From positions 1-64,000 of the forward strand of contig CAJNCY010000005.1 of assembly GCA_905221375.1 (NCBI GenBank): a DNA stretch of 64,000 bases, read 5' to 3'. The DNA is from a bacterium. Its GTDB lineage: Bacteria > Bacillota > Bacilli > Lactobacillales > Streptococcaceae. Both the position numbers and the translations under genes were made by a program. A model generated the notes under the pieces. It saw nothing but the letters and a program-made list of their open reading frames with translations. It searched no databases and was not told the origin of the DNA. Of the stretch, positions 38,103 through 46,456 are shown in pieces. Position 1 is the first letter of the stretch, and every line of letters starts with the position of its first letter.

Positions 38103-40118
38103 TTAACCTCCCTTCAAAACAAGCATGGACATCTTGTTTTCTTTCTGCATTTGGACATGTAACTGTAAAAGAGATAGACTAGTAAAGAGTAACGAGACTA
38201 AGAAAGCAACTACTATCTCTACCATAAGAAATACACTCGCAACAAGTCCCAGTAAAAACACACCCAGTTGAGCAAAGAGATAAGTGCGATGGATTTCTAA
38301 GAACCTGAGACCTGCAATGCGTTTGATAAAAATGGCACGTCTAAATTCTTCAAAGTAGAGCCTATTCATAGTGTTAAACAACAAGATTGAAGTTGCAATC
38401 CCAAGCACAGCTCCTGCTAGCATTACCCAACGTTCCCTCTGGATATTATCCAATAATGTGATGTAGTTGTGGTAACCTGTTTGCATTTCTGAGACCCAAT
38501 TTTCAATGCCTTGTCTCTGGATAAGCTCCTGGGCATCAGACAATTGATTAAAGAGAACGTAGTTCTGTACTGCGTCTACCCAAAACAAAACGGACTGTGG
38601 ACCAGTTGATTGGGGTGTTATAACAATGATGATTGGATCTTTCAAAAACTGCTGGTAAGAAATAGGGGTCGTATTATACACAAAACGATCCTGACCTGAT
38701 TCCAAATAACCTACCGTAGCAGTCATTTGCTGTCGTTCATCTCGACTAGATATGCGACTGGTTAAGTCGTCTTCAAAAACAGATTTATAATGTTCTTCCT
38801 CTGAACGGAGGTGTTCAGGCAGCAATAAGACAAACTCCCCTACATCAAGGTGATTCATCTTTTGCTCAATAGTTGTATCTACAGGAATGTTTTGACGCTC
38901 CAAGTATTGCGGTGTGACGATAAGGACATTGCCATTCGGGCTGTAATCGTGCCATTCTGTAGAGGTTGTCAAGTTTTTGGAGGAAGCCATGCCATTTTGC
39001 AAAGTACGGTCAATTAACTGGTGTCTAGATAAGAAAGCCTTTTGTTCTGAAACAGCCAGATCCATCAATTGATACCAAGTTCAGAATTTCCTTTGAGCTT
39101 GTTCATCAAAACCAGGACTCGTTCCTTCACGGCTGATTGATAGGGTAATCAGATGCCTTTCCTGGCTCCAAGCCTCTTGTCCAATCCGATGCTGTTGCCA
39201 GGCTTGGGTATACTTTAAGCTACTCCCTATTCCCAGCGTTACAATAATAATCGCTAATAGTTGACCGATTAAAATCAAACTAATGATTCCTCTGACAGGC
39301 ACTTGCCCTTTTATAATCTGCATCAGGTGTATCTTTTTTATCCCAACTGCGAAGAGTTGAGCGAAAAACAGGGAGATCGACAACAAGATGAGATTATAAC
39401 AGAGCAAGCCTGCTCCTATGGTCATTAGGGATTGCGTTGGAAGCGACAGAATTTTTTGCATAAGAATGGCGAGTACGCCAGCTAAACTGAAACCAACAGC
39501 TATCCCTTTCAAATCCTCACCAACTGGTCTAAGGAAAATGGACCACCGTTTCTCTCCTGAAATGAGGCGAATGCCCGACGACCGTAATTGGCTAATTTGA
39601 CTAATTAAAGTCAGTGCTCCAAAGGTTAAGATGAAAATCAATAGACTGATTAACTGAAATCCGTTACTAAAGATAGCCATTAACGTAGATAGTTTAGATG
39701 GAATTGTCAGGTGCATGTTAGTCAAGCCAAGTTGACTTAGCTCCTCCCTTAGCAAGTGAATATCTAGGTTTCCATCGAATACAAAATAGTTTGTTTCAAC
39801 ACTACTACTTTGAGCATCTTCTAGATTTTTTTCCTGTAGCCCATCAGGCAACTTTCCGTTCCCAAAGGTCGTATAAGAAAACACTGGAGTACCTTCTGAG
39901 TTAGGATCTTGGTGTTGAATCGCAATAAAGCTATCCGTTTCTTCTGCTAGTTTTTCCAAGCGTGTAGCAACATGCTGAAAAGTTGTTTCAGGGGAAGAAT
40001 CACGTACAACAACGTTGGGGTAATAATGGGAGACATATGTATCATTCCAAATGGTAAATACCCAAACAAAGAACAAACTAGCAAGCAGGTTGGATATGAG
40101 TATAAATAATTTTTTCAT
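38103..40118 (-). pseudogene. DUF1430-type bacteriocin-associated membrane protein, interrupted by an in-frame TGA
   Basis: Two open stretches, 345 codons (40118-39081) and 321 codons (39068-38103), are in the same frame and separated by TGA at 39083-39081 plus four sense codons. Together they make about 671 codons, the usual size of the DUF1430 family. The N-terminal part has a signal-like helix, an extracellular domain and FtsX-like membrane helices. The second part repeats an extracellular domain and ends in more helices. No ribosome-binding site is present before the second part. I read this as a nonsense-inactivated gene; stop readthrough or a sequence error is less likely. Confidence 0.78.
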
Positions 40119-40133
40119 AGTGCATTCCTTATT

Positions 40134-40292
40134 CTAAAACAGAGGGGAGAAATACCCCTGCCCTCTATAAACTAACAAGCTTACTAAACTATTGATAAAA
40201 GAATCTTCTTCATCATATACTAACAGTGGTGTCTTAAGATTATTTTCATTAACTAGATTAGTAAAATCAATACTAGAATTTTTATAAAACAT
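40134..40292 (-). CDS. Small uncharacterised ORF (52 codons) in the phrA locus
   Basis: It starts at an ATG two bases after the stop of the acetyltransferase gene and ends 15 bases before the DUF1430 gene, on the same strand, as a cotranscribed gene would. The product begins MFYKNSSIDFTNL, is acidic in the middle (YDEEDSF), and ends RGQGYFSPLF. There is no cysteine, signal peptide or double-glycine leader, so it is not an obvious lanthipeptide or class II bacteriocin. The ribosome-binding site (AGAGAAAT) is weak. It may be a peptide linked to the neighbouring transporter or the remnant of a longer gene. Confidence 0.4.
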   Translation of the reverse strand: MFYKNSSIDFTNLVNENNLKTPLLVYDEEDSFINSLVSLLVYRGQGYFSPLF

Positions 40293-40294
40293 TT

Positions 40295-40714
40295 TTATTT
40301 CTCTATTCTTTTACTCAAAAAGTATTCTTTATGCCCATCTGGAGAGTCATTAAGAATTCCAAAAACTTCAAAACCTTGACTTAAGTAGAAATCTAAACCT
40401 TGAAAGTCAAAGGTGCTTAAATGAACAATACTACATCCGTAATTTTTGGCACTTTCTAAAACATTATTTAACAATGCAGTTGCTATCCCTTGACGTCTAT
40501 AAGTGTTTTTAACCCAAAGTGTATCAATATATAATATTTTCCAAATAACCGAATAAGCTACGATGCCACCTACTATCTCTTGATTATTCTCAACAATAAA
40601 AGCAATCTGTTTATAGTCCTCATCCTGACATGAAGGTAAACATTTCTTATTGTGTTCCAATAGCATTTCTTCTATGTAGTCAATATTTTCATTATTTGCA
40701 TCAGTAATCTTCAT
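40295..40714 (-). CDS. GNAT family acetyltransferase
   Basis: A 139-residue GNAT domain. The acetyl-CoA-binding loop is YRRQGIATALL (near 71-81), and the C-terminal FYLSQGFEVFGIL is typical of the family. It lies about 70 bases downstream of phrA on the same strand and may be part of the same transcript. Its role in the locus is unknown; peptide modification is possible but unsupported. Confidence 0.82.
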   Translation of the reverse strand: MKITDANNENIDYIEEMLLEHNKKCLPSCQDEDYKQIAFIVENNQEIVGGIVAYSVIWKILYIDTLWVKNTYRRQGIATALLNNVLESAKNYGCSIVHLSTFDFQGLDFYLSQGFEVFGILNDSPDGHKEYFLSKRIEK

Positions 40715-40784
40715 TCTTGCACCTACAATTTTTAATGAATAATAAAAGAGAATATACTAGAGACTAATTCTATTCCATTATTCT

Positions 40785-40956
40785 TTAATCTGCCTTTCCA
40801 ACATCAAGTCCATTCGATTTTTTTTTGTGATTGTACTCGAACTTCCATTTGTCTATTCTTCTGAACAAACTGTTGATAGGGAATTGTATTACCAAATGCA
40901 AGAACACTTAGTAATACAAATGTAACTAATTTTTTAATTCCACGTTTTTTTCTCAT
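40785..40956 (-). pseudogene. phrA: phrA signalling-peptide precursor, frameshifted in a poly-A run
   Basis: The ATG at 40956 opens a peptide with a basic start (MRKKRGIKK), a hydrophobic secretion segment (LVTFVLLSVLAFG) and a Gln-rich linker. As written it passes through nine A (40826-40818) and ends IEWT-stop at 40804, 50 residues. With one A fewer, the frame continues SNGLDVGKAD-stop at 40785 and totals 56 residues. SNGLDVGKAD is the mature pneumococcal PhrA signal, so the gene is recognisable but out of frame by one. This may be phase variation, decay, transcript slippage or a homopolymer sequencing error. Confidence 0.88.
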
Positions 40957-40978
40957 GCAATGAAACCCCTTTCTGTTT

Positions 40979-41015
40979 CCTTGTTTTTATTCTAACATAT
41001 ATATATTATTCGATC
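40979..41015 (-). promoter_or_regulatory. phrA promoter
   Basis: On the minus strand, TTGATC, 17 bases, then TGT-TAGAAT, with an AAAGGGG ribosome-binding site before the ATG at 40956. The spacer is a TA-rich near-palindrome (ATATATATAT), a plausible TprA operator by position only. Confidence 0.55.
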
Positions 41016-41084
41016 AATTATTTTTATTGTATTTTGAACTTTTTTTTGCGTTTATTACCATAAAGAATTATTTATTCCTTTAAC

Positions 41085-41113
41085 TTGCTATTTTGAACTA
41101 AAAATTTTATAAT
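41085..41113 (+). promoter_or_regulatory. tprA promoter
   Basis: TTGCTA (41085) and TATAAT (41108) are 17 bases apart. It diverges from the phrA promoter about 70 bases away. Confidence 0.7.
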
Positions 41114-41147
41114 GAAATTAAGCAAATAGGAAGGATTATTATCTTTA

Positions 41148-42011
41148 ATGAATATACTCGCTGAGAAATTCAGAGTAAAGAGAAAAGAGTTAGGTCTCTC
41201 CCAACAAACTCTTGCAGAAGGAATTTGTGAACAAAGCCAGATTAGTAAAATTGAGAGAGGGCATTTCATTCCCTCCGCAGACCTTTTGTTCAAACTCTCA
41301 CAACGACTCGAAGTGCCATTAGATTATTTTTTTAATGAACAAATTGAAATTAAATCTAACCTCTCTAATTTCAAGCAATTATCTGCTCGTCTATTAGATG
41401 ATAGAAATTATGACGATTTGGAATATATTTATAGAATAGAGATTGAACGAAGTACTTTTCTAACACTAGAAGACCGAACTTACCTTGAATGGATTAAAGC
41501 TATTATTGACTTCTATCAATATGACAGTAAGCGTGAGGCTATTTCTTCATTGGAAAATATATTATTAAAAGTCTCCTCAAATACTCTGATTTATTTAAAG
41601 GCGTTGAATACTCTATCTAATTTCTATTCCTTAGTGGGTCGTGAACAAGAATATGAGGCAAACTACTCTCATTTGATGGAGTTATATCAGACAAAAAATT
41701 TTGAGCATCAAGAGTTTTTATTTGGCTACATCAGAGTTCGTTACAACTACGCTCACTACCTAGTGTCAAAGGAAAAATATAACGAAGCCATCCAAGAAGC
41801 TCTTGAGACGATTGAACTCTGTAAACAAAGACAGACAAGCTACCAACTGGCTCCCCTACTTATTCTTGTAGGAAATGCTGGAGCCAAATTTCTAGACAAA
41901 GAACAAGTCACAAATTATTATATAGAAGCAAGAGAGTTATGTAAGATTTATAACAATCCTTTAATGTTGATGAAGATAGAAAATTATTTGAAGGAATTAG
42001 ATACTGTTTAG
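41148..42011 (+). CDS. tprA: TprA-like peptide-responsive regulator (PlcR/RNPP type)
   Basis: A 287-residue regulator. The N-terminal XRE helix-turn-helix (about 6-62) reads GLSQQTLAEGICEQSQISKI. The rest is helical and TPR-like, as in PlcR, where it binds a re-imported peptide. Divergence from phrA, which carries the SNGLDVGKAD signal, supports the name. In pneumococcus TprA represses phrA and a linked peptide operon until PhrA binds it. The gene appears intact while its signal gene is frameshifted, so target genes may be locked in repression here. Confidence 0.85.
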   Translation: MNILAEKFRVKRKELGLSQQTLAEGICEQSQISKIERGHFIPSADLLFKLSQRLEVPLDYFFNEQIEIKSNLSNFKQLSARLLDDRNYDDLEYIYRIEIERSTFLTLEDRTYLEWIKAIIDFYQYDSKREAISSLENILLKVSSNTLIYLKALNTLSNFYSLVGREQEYEANYSHLMELYQTKNFEHQEFLFGYIRVRYNYAHYLVSKEKYNEAIQEALETIELCKQRQTSYQLAPLLILVGNAGAKFLDKEQVTNYYIEARELCKIYNNPLMLMKIENYLKELDTV

Positions 42012-42057
42012 TTAATCTTGACATTATAGTTTTTCTGAAACGTTAAATAATCTGTAA

Positions 42058-42094
42058 GGCTGATAGTGAAATTAATACTATCAGTCTTATTTCA
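42058..42094 (+). terminator. tprA terminator
   Basis: CTGATAGT/ACTATCAG around a short AT loop, followed by TCTTATTT. Confidence 0.65.
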
Positions 42095-42099
42095 AGTTT

Positions 42100-42171
42100 A
42101 TATTCTTCTAAAATCTCTTCAAACCACGTCAGCTCTAGCCGCAGGTTGCTCTTTGATTTTCATTGAGTATT
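42100..42171. repeat. Degenerate BOX element
   Basis: It begins TATTCTTCTAAAATCTCTTC, passes through ACCACGTCAGCT and ends TTGCTCTTTGATTTTCATTG then AGTATTA. It is a shortened BOX A-C element; the middle present in the other two copies of this window is missing. Confidence 0.8.
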
Positions 42172-42244
42172 AGTCTCTGGTGTTTGTTTAGCGTCTTAAA
42201 GAGACATTTGAGAAGATTGGAAACAGTTCCCTCTTTTCTCCTAG

Positions 42245-42250
42245 TATAAT
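42245..42250 (+). promoter_or_regulatory. -10 box of the membrane protein gene
   Basis: TATAAT 24 bases before the ATG at 42275, followed by a GGAAGGGAGAG ribosome-binding region. Confidence 0.5.
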
Positions 42251-42274
42251 GATTGGTAGGAAGGGAGAGAAAAG

Positions 42275-42895
42275 ATGAAATCAATGAGAATCTTATTTTT
42301 GTTAGCTTTAATTCAAATCAGTTTGAGTAGCTGTTTCCTATGGAAGGAATGCATCTTGTCCTTTAAACAAAGTACAGCTTTTTTCATCGGAAGTATGGTC
42401 TTCGTTTCAGGAATCTGTGCTGGAGTAAATTATCTTTATACTCGTAAGCAAGAAGTCCATAGTGTCCTAGCCAGTAAGAAGTCGGTGAAGCTTCTTTACA
42501 GTATCCTGCTCTTAATTAATTTGTTCGGAGCTGTTCTTGTCTTGTCAGATAACTTGTTCATCAAAAATACGCTGCAGCAAGAATTAGTTGACTTTTTATT
42601 GCCATCCTTCTTTTTCCTATTTGGACTAGATTTGCTGATTTTTTTACCCTTGAAAAAATACATGCGCGATTTGCTTGCTATGCTAGATAGAAAAAAGACA
42701 GTTTTGGTGACTATTTTAGCAACACTTCTTTTCTTAAGAAATCCAATGACTATTGTCTCACTTCTGATTTATATTGGACTGGGTTTGTTTTTTGCAGCCT
42801 ATCTTGTCCCAAATTCTGTTAAAAAGGAAGTTTCCTTTTATGGTCATATTTTCCGAGATCTTGTATTGGTCATTGCTACGCTCATTTTCTTTTAG
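42275..42895 (+). CDS. Conserved hypothetical membrane protein
   Basis: A 206-residue protein with about six hydrophobic segments (near 7-25, 31-50, 70-92, 104-125, 143-160, 163-183) and few charged residues outside the loops. No catalytic motif is visible. From memory a similar gene lies next to tsaE in pneumococcus. Function unknown. A BOX element lies immediately downstream. Confidence 0.65.
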   Translation: MKSMRILFLLALIQISLSSCFLWKECILSFKQSTAFFIGSMVFVSGICAGVNYLYTRKQEVHSVLASKKSVKLLYSILLLINLFGAVLVLSDNLFIKNTLQQELVDFLLPSFFFLFGLDLLIFLPLKKYMRDLLAMLDRKKTVLVTILATLLFLRNPMTIVSLLIYIGLGLFFAAYLVPNSVKKEVSFYGHIFRDLVLVIATLIFF

Positions 42896-42927
42896 AGCAA
42901 GCCTGTTTTTATGGATGTTATGATGGT

Positions 42928-43033
42928 AATACTCTTCGAAAATCTCTTCAAACTACGTCAGCGTCGCCTTGCCGTACTCAAGTACAGCCTGCGGCTAGCT
43001 TCCTAGTTTGCTCTTTGATTTTCATTGAGTATA
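42928..43033. repeat. BOX element (boxA-boxC)
   Basis: An A-C type BOX of about 105 bases bounded by ATACTC and GAGTAT. It contains CGTCAGCGTCGCCTTGCCGT, the complement of the common BOX-PCR primer core, and the hairpin-forming CAGCCTGCGGCTAGCTTCC. Confidence 0.92.
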
Positions 43034-43072
43034 AGTTTAGCAGGAAAATAGACACAGAAGAAAAGTTTTTGG

Positions 43073-43084
43073 TATAATAAGGGT
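43073..43084 (+). promoter_or_regulatory. tsaE -10 box placing the transcript start at the ATG
   Basis: TATAAT (43073-43078) is followed by six bases and then the tsaE ATG at 43085, the same spacing as at ruvB and dinF. A GGG just before the ATG would lie outside or at the very edge of the transcript. Confidence 0.65.
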
Positions 43085-43528
43085 ATGTACACAAAAAATG
43101 AAGAAGAGCTACAAGCCTTAGGGGAACGATTGGGCCATTTATTAGAAAAGAATGATATTTTAATCTTAACTGGAGAACTGGGTGCAGGTAAAACGACCTT
43201 TACTAAGGGACTTGCTAAAGGTTTACAGATTTCTCAAATGATTAAAAGTCCGACCTATACTATCGTAAGAGAGTATGAAGGTAGACTTCCACTTTATCAC
43301 CTAGATGTTTATCGTATTGAGGGAGATGCGGATTCTATCGACTTGGATGAGTTTCTCTTTGGTGGCGGGGTAACTGTTATTGAGTGGGGAAATCTCTTAG
43401 GAGATGCCTTGCCAGATACTTATTTAGAGTTGGAAATTCTAAAAGAAGAAGACGGTCGCAGATTAAATTTCCAAGCAAAGGGTTTGCGTGCAGAAAAGCT
43501 TTTAGAGGAGCTTCAACATGGAGTATGA
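43085..43528 (+). CDS. tsaE: tRNA threonylcarbamoyladenosine biosynthesis ATPase TsaE
   Basis: A 147-residue P-loop ATPase that works with TsaB and TsaD to put t6A on ANN-decoding tRNAs. Walker A is GELGAGKTTFTKGLA (near 36-50), SPTYTIVREYEG follows, and HLDVYRI is the third conserved patch. Length is normal. The gene overlaps the next by 11 bases and heads a three-gene unit. Confidence 0.94.
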   Translation: MYTKNEEELQALGERLGHLLEKNDILILTGELGAGKTTFTKGLAKGLQISQMIKSPTYTIVREYEGRLPLYHLDVYRIEGDADSIDLDEFLFGGGVTVIEWGNLLGDALPDTYLELEILKEEDGRRLNFQAKGLRAEKLLEELQHGV

Positions 43529-44036
43529 ATTGCTCATTAGGGAAGCAGAGCCTAATGATGCGGCTGAATTAGTGGCCTTTTTAAATCGTGTAAGTTTGGA
43601 GACGGATTTTACCAGCCTAGACGGAGATGGTATTCTCTTGACCAGTGAGGAGATGGAAATATTCCTCAGCAAGCAGGCTAGTTCGGACAACCAGATAACC
43701 TTACTTGCATTCTTAAATGATAAAATTGCTGGTATTGTAAATATTACAGCTGACCAGCGCAAGAGAGTCCGTCATATTGGAGATCTCTTCATTGTGATTG
43801 GAAAAAGATATTGGAATAATGGATTGGGAAGTTTTTTGCTAGAAGAAGCGATAGAGTGGGCACAAGCAAGTGGCATTCTGCGTCGTCTCCAACTGACTGT
43901 CCAAACTCGTAATCAAGCTGCAGTCCATCTTTATCAAAAGCATGGCTTTATAATTGAAGGTCGCCAAGAGCGTGGAGCATATATAGAAGAAGGGAAATTT
44001 ATCGATGTTTACTTGATGGGTAAACTGATAGATTAG
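43518..44036 (+). CDS. GNAT family acetyltransferase
   Basis: A 172-residue GNAT protein. The acetyl-CoA site has RYWNNGLGSFLLEEAIEWA (about 96-114), and LQLTVQTRNQAAVHLYQKHG is close to that of spermidine- or RimI-like acetyltransferases. It overlaps tsaE by 11 bases and is followed by the LCP gene after seven. In pneumococcus the same order is kept. Substrate unknown. Confidence 0.85.
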   Translation: MEYELLIREAEPNDAAELVAFLNRVSLETDFTSLDGDGILLTSEEMEIFLSKQASSDNQITLLAFLNDKIAGIVNITADQRKRVRHIGDLFIVIGKRYWNNGLGSFLLEEAIEWAQASGILRRLQLTVQTRNQAAVHLYQKHGFIIEGRQERGAYIEEGKFIDVYLMGKLID

Positions 44037-44043
44037 TAGAAAT

Positions 44044-45060
44044 ATGGTTAAAAAAATTATTGGAATGGTATTAGCTTTTCTAGCTGTGACAGTTTTGGGT
44101 GTCGGTGTTTTTGCTTATACTATTTATCAGCAAGGCACACAAACCTTATCAAAGACCTATAAAAAAATCGGAGAAGAAACCAAGGTTATTGAAGCAACTG
44201 AACCTTTGACCATTCTGTTGATGGGGGTTGATACTGGGAATGTAGAGCGTACAGATCAGTGGGCTGGAAATAGTGATTCCATGATTCTCTTGACTGTCAA
44301 TCCACATACTAAGAAGACCATGATGTTGAGTTTGGAACGTGATATCCTGACTAAAATTCAACATAAAGATGGTAGTCTTGAAGAAGCGAAGCTAAACGCT
44401 GCCTATGCTGGTGGTGGAGCAGAACTTGCTATAGAAACAATTCAAAAGATGATGAATATCCATATCGATCGCTATATTATGGTCAATATGCAAGGATTGC
44501 AACAATTGGTAGATGCAGTGGGTGGGATTACGGTTAATAATACACTAGGTTTCCCAATCTCTATCAGTGACCAAGAAGAATTTAACACCATTTCTATCGG
44601 TGTTGGAGAGCAGACAATAAATGGAGAAGAAGCGCTTGTTTATTCACGTATGCGTTATCAAGACCCAGAAGGAGACTACGGTCGTCAAAAACGTCAGCGT
44701 GAAGTCATTCAAAAAGTTGTTGAAAAAGTTCTTAGTTTGAATAGTGTCAGTCACTACCAATCTATTTTAAAAGCTCTAAGTACTAATATGCAGACTAATA
44801 TTGATTTGTCTGCGAAAAGTATTCCGAGCTTGTTGGGCTATAAAGATTCATTTAAAACCATTGAATCTCAACAATTGAAGGGTGAAGGAGAGATGTTGCA
44901 AGGTATTTCTTACCAGATTGTTTCGAGAGAGCATATGTTGGAAATGCAGAATATATTGCGACGTTCTTTGGGACAAGAAGAAGTCACTCAGCTTGAAACA
45001 AATGTTGTCTTATTTGAAGATTTGTTTGGACGGGTGCCTGTTAGTGACGAAGATAATTAA
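44044..45060 (+). CDS. LytR-CpsA-Psr family cell-wall ligase
   Basis: A 338-residue protein with one N-terminal membrane anchor (about 5-27) and an extracellular LCP domain. LLMGVDTGN, NSDSMILLTVNP, LERDIL and YSRMRYQDPEGDYGRQKRQR are the conserved pyrophosphate-lipid-binding blocks with the key Asp and Arg residues. LCP enzymes move polymers from the undecaprenyl carrier to peptidoglycan. Streptococci have several; which polymer this one handles is not shown by sequence. Confidence 0.9.
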   Translation: MVKKIIGMVLAFLAVTVLGVGVFAYTIYQQGTQTLSKTYKKIGEETKVIEATEPLTILLMGVDTGNVERTDQWAGNSDSMILLTVNPHTKKTMMLSLERDILTKIQHKDGSLEEAKLNAAYAGGGAELAIETIQKMMNIHIDRYIMVNMQGLQQLVDAVGGITVNNTLGFPISISDQEEFNTISIGVGEQTINGEEALVYSRMRYQDPEGDYGRQKRQREVIQKVVEKVLSLNSVSHYQSILKALSTNMQTNIDLSAKSIPSLLGYKDSFKTIESQQLKGEGEMLQGISYQIVSREHMLEMQNILRRSLGQEEVTQLETNVVLFEDLFGRVPVSDEDN

Positions 45061-45077
45061 CTTTCTTGATACAAATA

Positions 45078-45114
45078 AAAAATCAATCGTGGGAAATTTC
45101 CTGCGATTTTTTCA
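45078..45114 (+). terminator. Terminator between the LCP gene and cinA
   Basis: AAAATC...GTGGGAAATTTCCTGCGATTTTTT forms an AT-rich hairpin with a T tract. It separates the housekeeping operon from the competence-inducible unit. Confidence 0.65.
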
Positions 45115-45120
45115 AAAAAA

Positions 45121-45128
45121 TACGAATA
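45121..45128 (+). promoter_or_regulatory. cin-box (ComX/SigX promoter) of cinA-recA-dinF
   Basis: TACGAATA, the exact combox sequence used by the competence sigma factor ComX, lies 17 bases upstream of the cinA ATG and after a T-rich stretch. It marks the unit as a late competence operon. Confidence 0.92.
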
Positions 45129-45145
45129 GATAGGTAGGAGGAAAC

Positions 45146-46402
45146 ATGAAAGCAGAAATCATTGCTGTTGGAACAGAGATTTTGACAGGACAGATTGTCA
45201 ACACCAATGCCCAGTTTTTATCGGAAAAACTAGCAGAGATTGGGGTAGATGTTTATTTTCAGACGGCTGTAGGAGACAATGAAGCTCGTCTCTTGTCTTT
45301 GCTTGAAATTGCCAGTCAACGTAGCAGTCTGGTGATTTTGACAGGTGGTTTAGGGCCAACTGAGGACGATTTGACCAAACAAACTCTAGCCAAATTTTTA
45401 GGGAAAGAATTAGTTTTTGATCCTCAGGCGCAGGCGAAGTTGGATGTCTTTTTTGCCCAGAGACCAGACTATGCCCGAACACCGAACAATGAAAGACAAG
45501 CTCAACTTGTAGAAGGGGCGACTCCGTTGCCAAACGAAACAGGGTTGGCAGTTGGAGGAATCTTAGAAGTAGACGGAGTGACCTACGTCGTCCTTCCTGG
45601 TCCACCAAGTGAATTGAAACCCATGGTCTTAAACCAACTTCTACCCAAGTTGATGACAGGGAGCAAGCTGTATTCCCGAGTTCTTCGTTTCTTTGGGATT
45701 GGCGAAAGTCAGCTAGTGACCATTTTGGCTGATTTGATTGATAATCAAACTGATCCGACCTTGGCCCCTTATGCCAAGACAGGAGAAGTCACTCTGCGTC
45801 TGTCAACAAAAGCTAGCAGTCCAGAAGAGGCGAATCAAGCGCTGGATATCTTGGAAAATCAAATATTAGGTCGCGAAACCTTTGAAGGCCTTTCTTTACG
45901 AGAACTCTGTTATGGTTATGGGGAAGAGACTAGTTTGGCCAGCATTGTGGTAGAAGAACTGAAAAAGCAAGGGAAAACAATCACGGCAGCAGAGAGTTTG
46001 ACGGCAGGACTTTTCCAAGCCACTGTAGCGGATTTTTCAGGAGCTTCAAGTATATTTAAGGGTGGTTTTGTGACCTATAGCTTGGAGGAGAAATCAAAGA
46101 TGTTGGATATTCCTGCCAAGGATTTGGAAGAACATGGTGTTGTGTCTGCATTTACAGCTCAGAAGATGGCTGAGCAGGCACGAAGCAAGACCCAGTCGGA
46201 TTTTGGTATTAGCTTGACTGGAGTAGCAGGGCCAGACAGTCTAGAAGGGCATCCAGCTGGGACAGTTTACATAGGCTTGGCACAGGAGCAAGGAACTGAG
46301 GTCATCAAGGTGAATATTGGAGGTAGAAGCCGAGCAGATGTACGTCACATTGCGGTTATGCATGCCTTTAACCTAGTTCGCAAGGCTTTATTAAGTGACT
46401 AA
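45146..46402 (+). CDS. cinA: Competence-damage inducible protein CinA
   Basis: A 418-residue protein with an N-terminal MoaB/MogA-like domain ([10 protein letters not shown], near 67-76) and a C-terminal CinA/PncC domain containing [10 protein letters not shown] and [11 protein letters not shown]. The C-terminal domain is of the nicotinamide-mononucleotide deamidase type. In pneumococcus CinA is induced at competence and helps place RecA at the membrane. recA follows after 54 bases. The ribosome-binding site is TAGGAGGAAA. Confidence 0.95.
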   Translation: MKAEIIAVGTEILTGQIVNTNAQFLSEKLAEIGVDVYFQTAVGDNEARLLSLLEIASQRSSLVILTGGLGPTEDDLTKQTLAKFLGKELVFDPQAQAKLDVFFAQRPDYARTPNNERQAQLVEGATPLPNETGLAVGGILEVDGVTYVVLPGPPSELKPMVLNQLLPKLMTGSKLYSRVLRFFGIGESQLVTILADLIDNQTDPTLAPYAKTGEVTLRLSTKASSPEEANQALDILENQILGRETFEGLSLRELCYGYGEETSLASIVVEELKKQGKTITAAESLTAGLFQATVADFSGASSIFKGGFVTYSLEEKSKMLDIPAKDLEEHGVVSAFTAQKMAEQARSKTQSDFGISLTGVAGPDSLEGHPAGTVYIGLAQEQGTEVIKVNIGGRSRADVRHIAVMHAFNLVRKALLSD

Positions 46403-46409
46403 CTTTTGA

Positions 46410-46415
46410 TATAAT
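46410..46415 (+). promoter_or_regulatory. recA -10 box (basal promoter)
   Basis: TGA-TATAAT between cinA and recA. It gives recA a competence-independent promoter in addition to the cin-box transcript. Confidence 0.6.
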
Positions 46416-46456
46416 AGTAGATAGGTCTAAGGACCATTAGAATGTAGGAGAATAGA

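Noticed and set aside
39081..39083. TGA in the DUF1430 gene as a selenocysteine or programmed readthrough codon
   Set aside because: No selenocysteine machinery or SECIS-like element is visible, and the neighbouring pseudogene shows ordinary nonsense decay.
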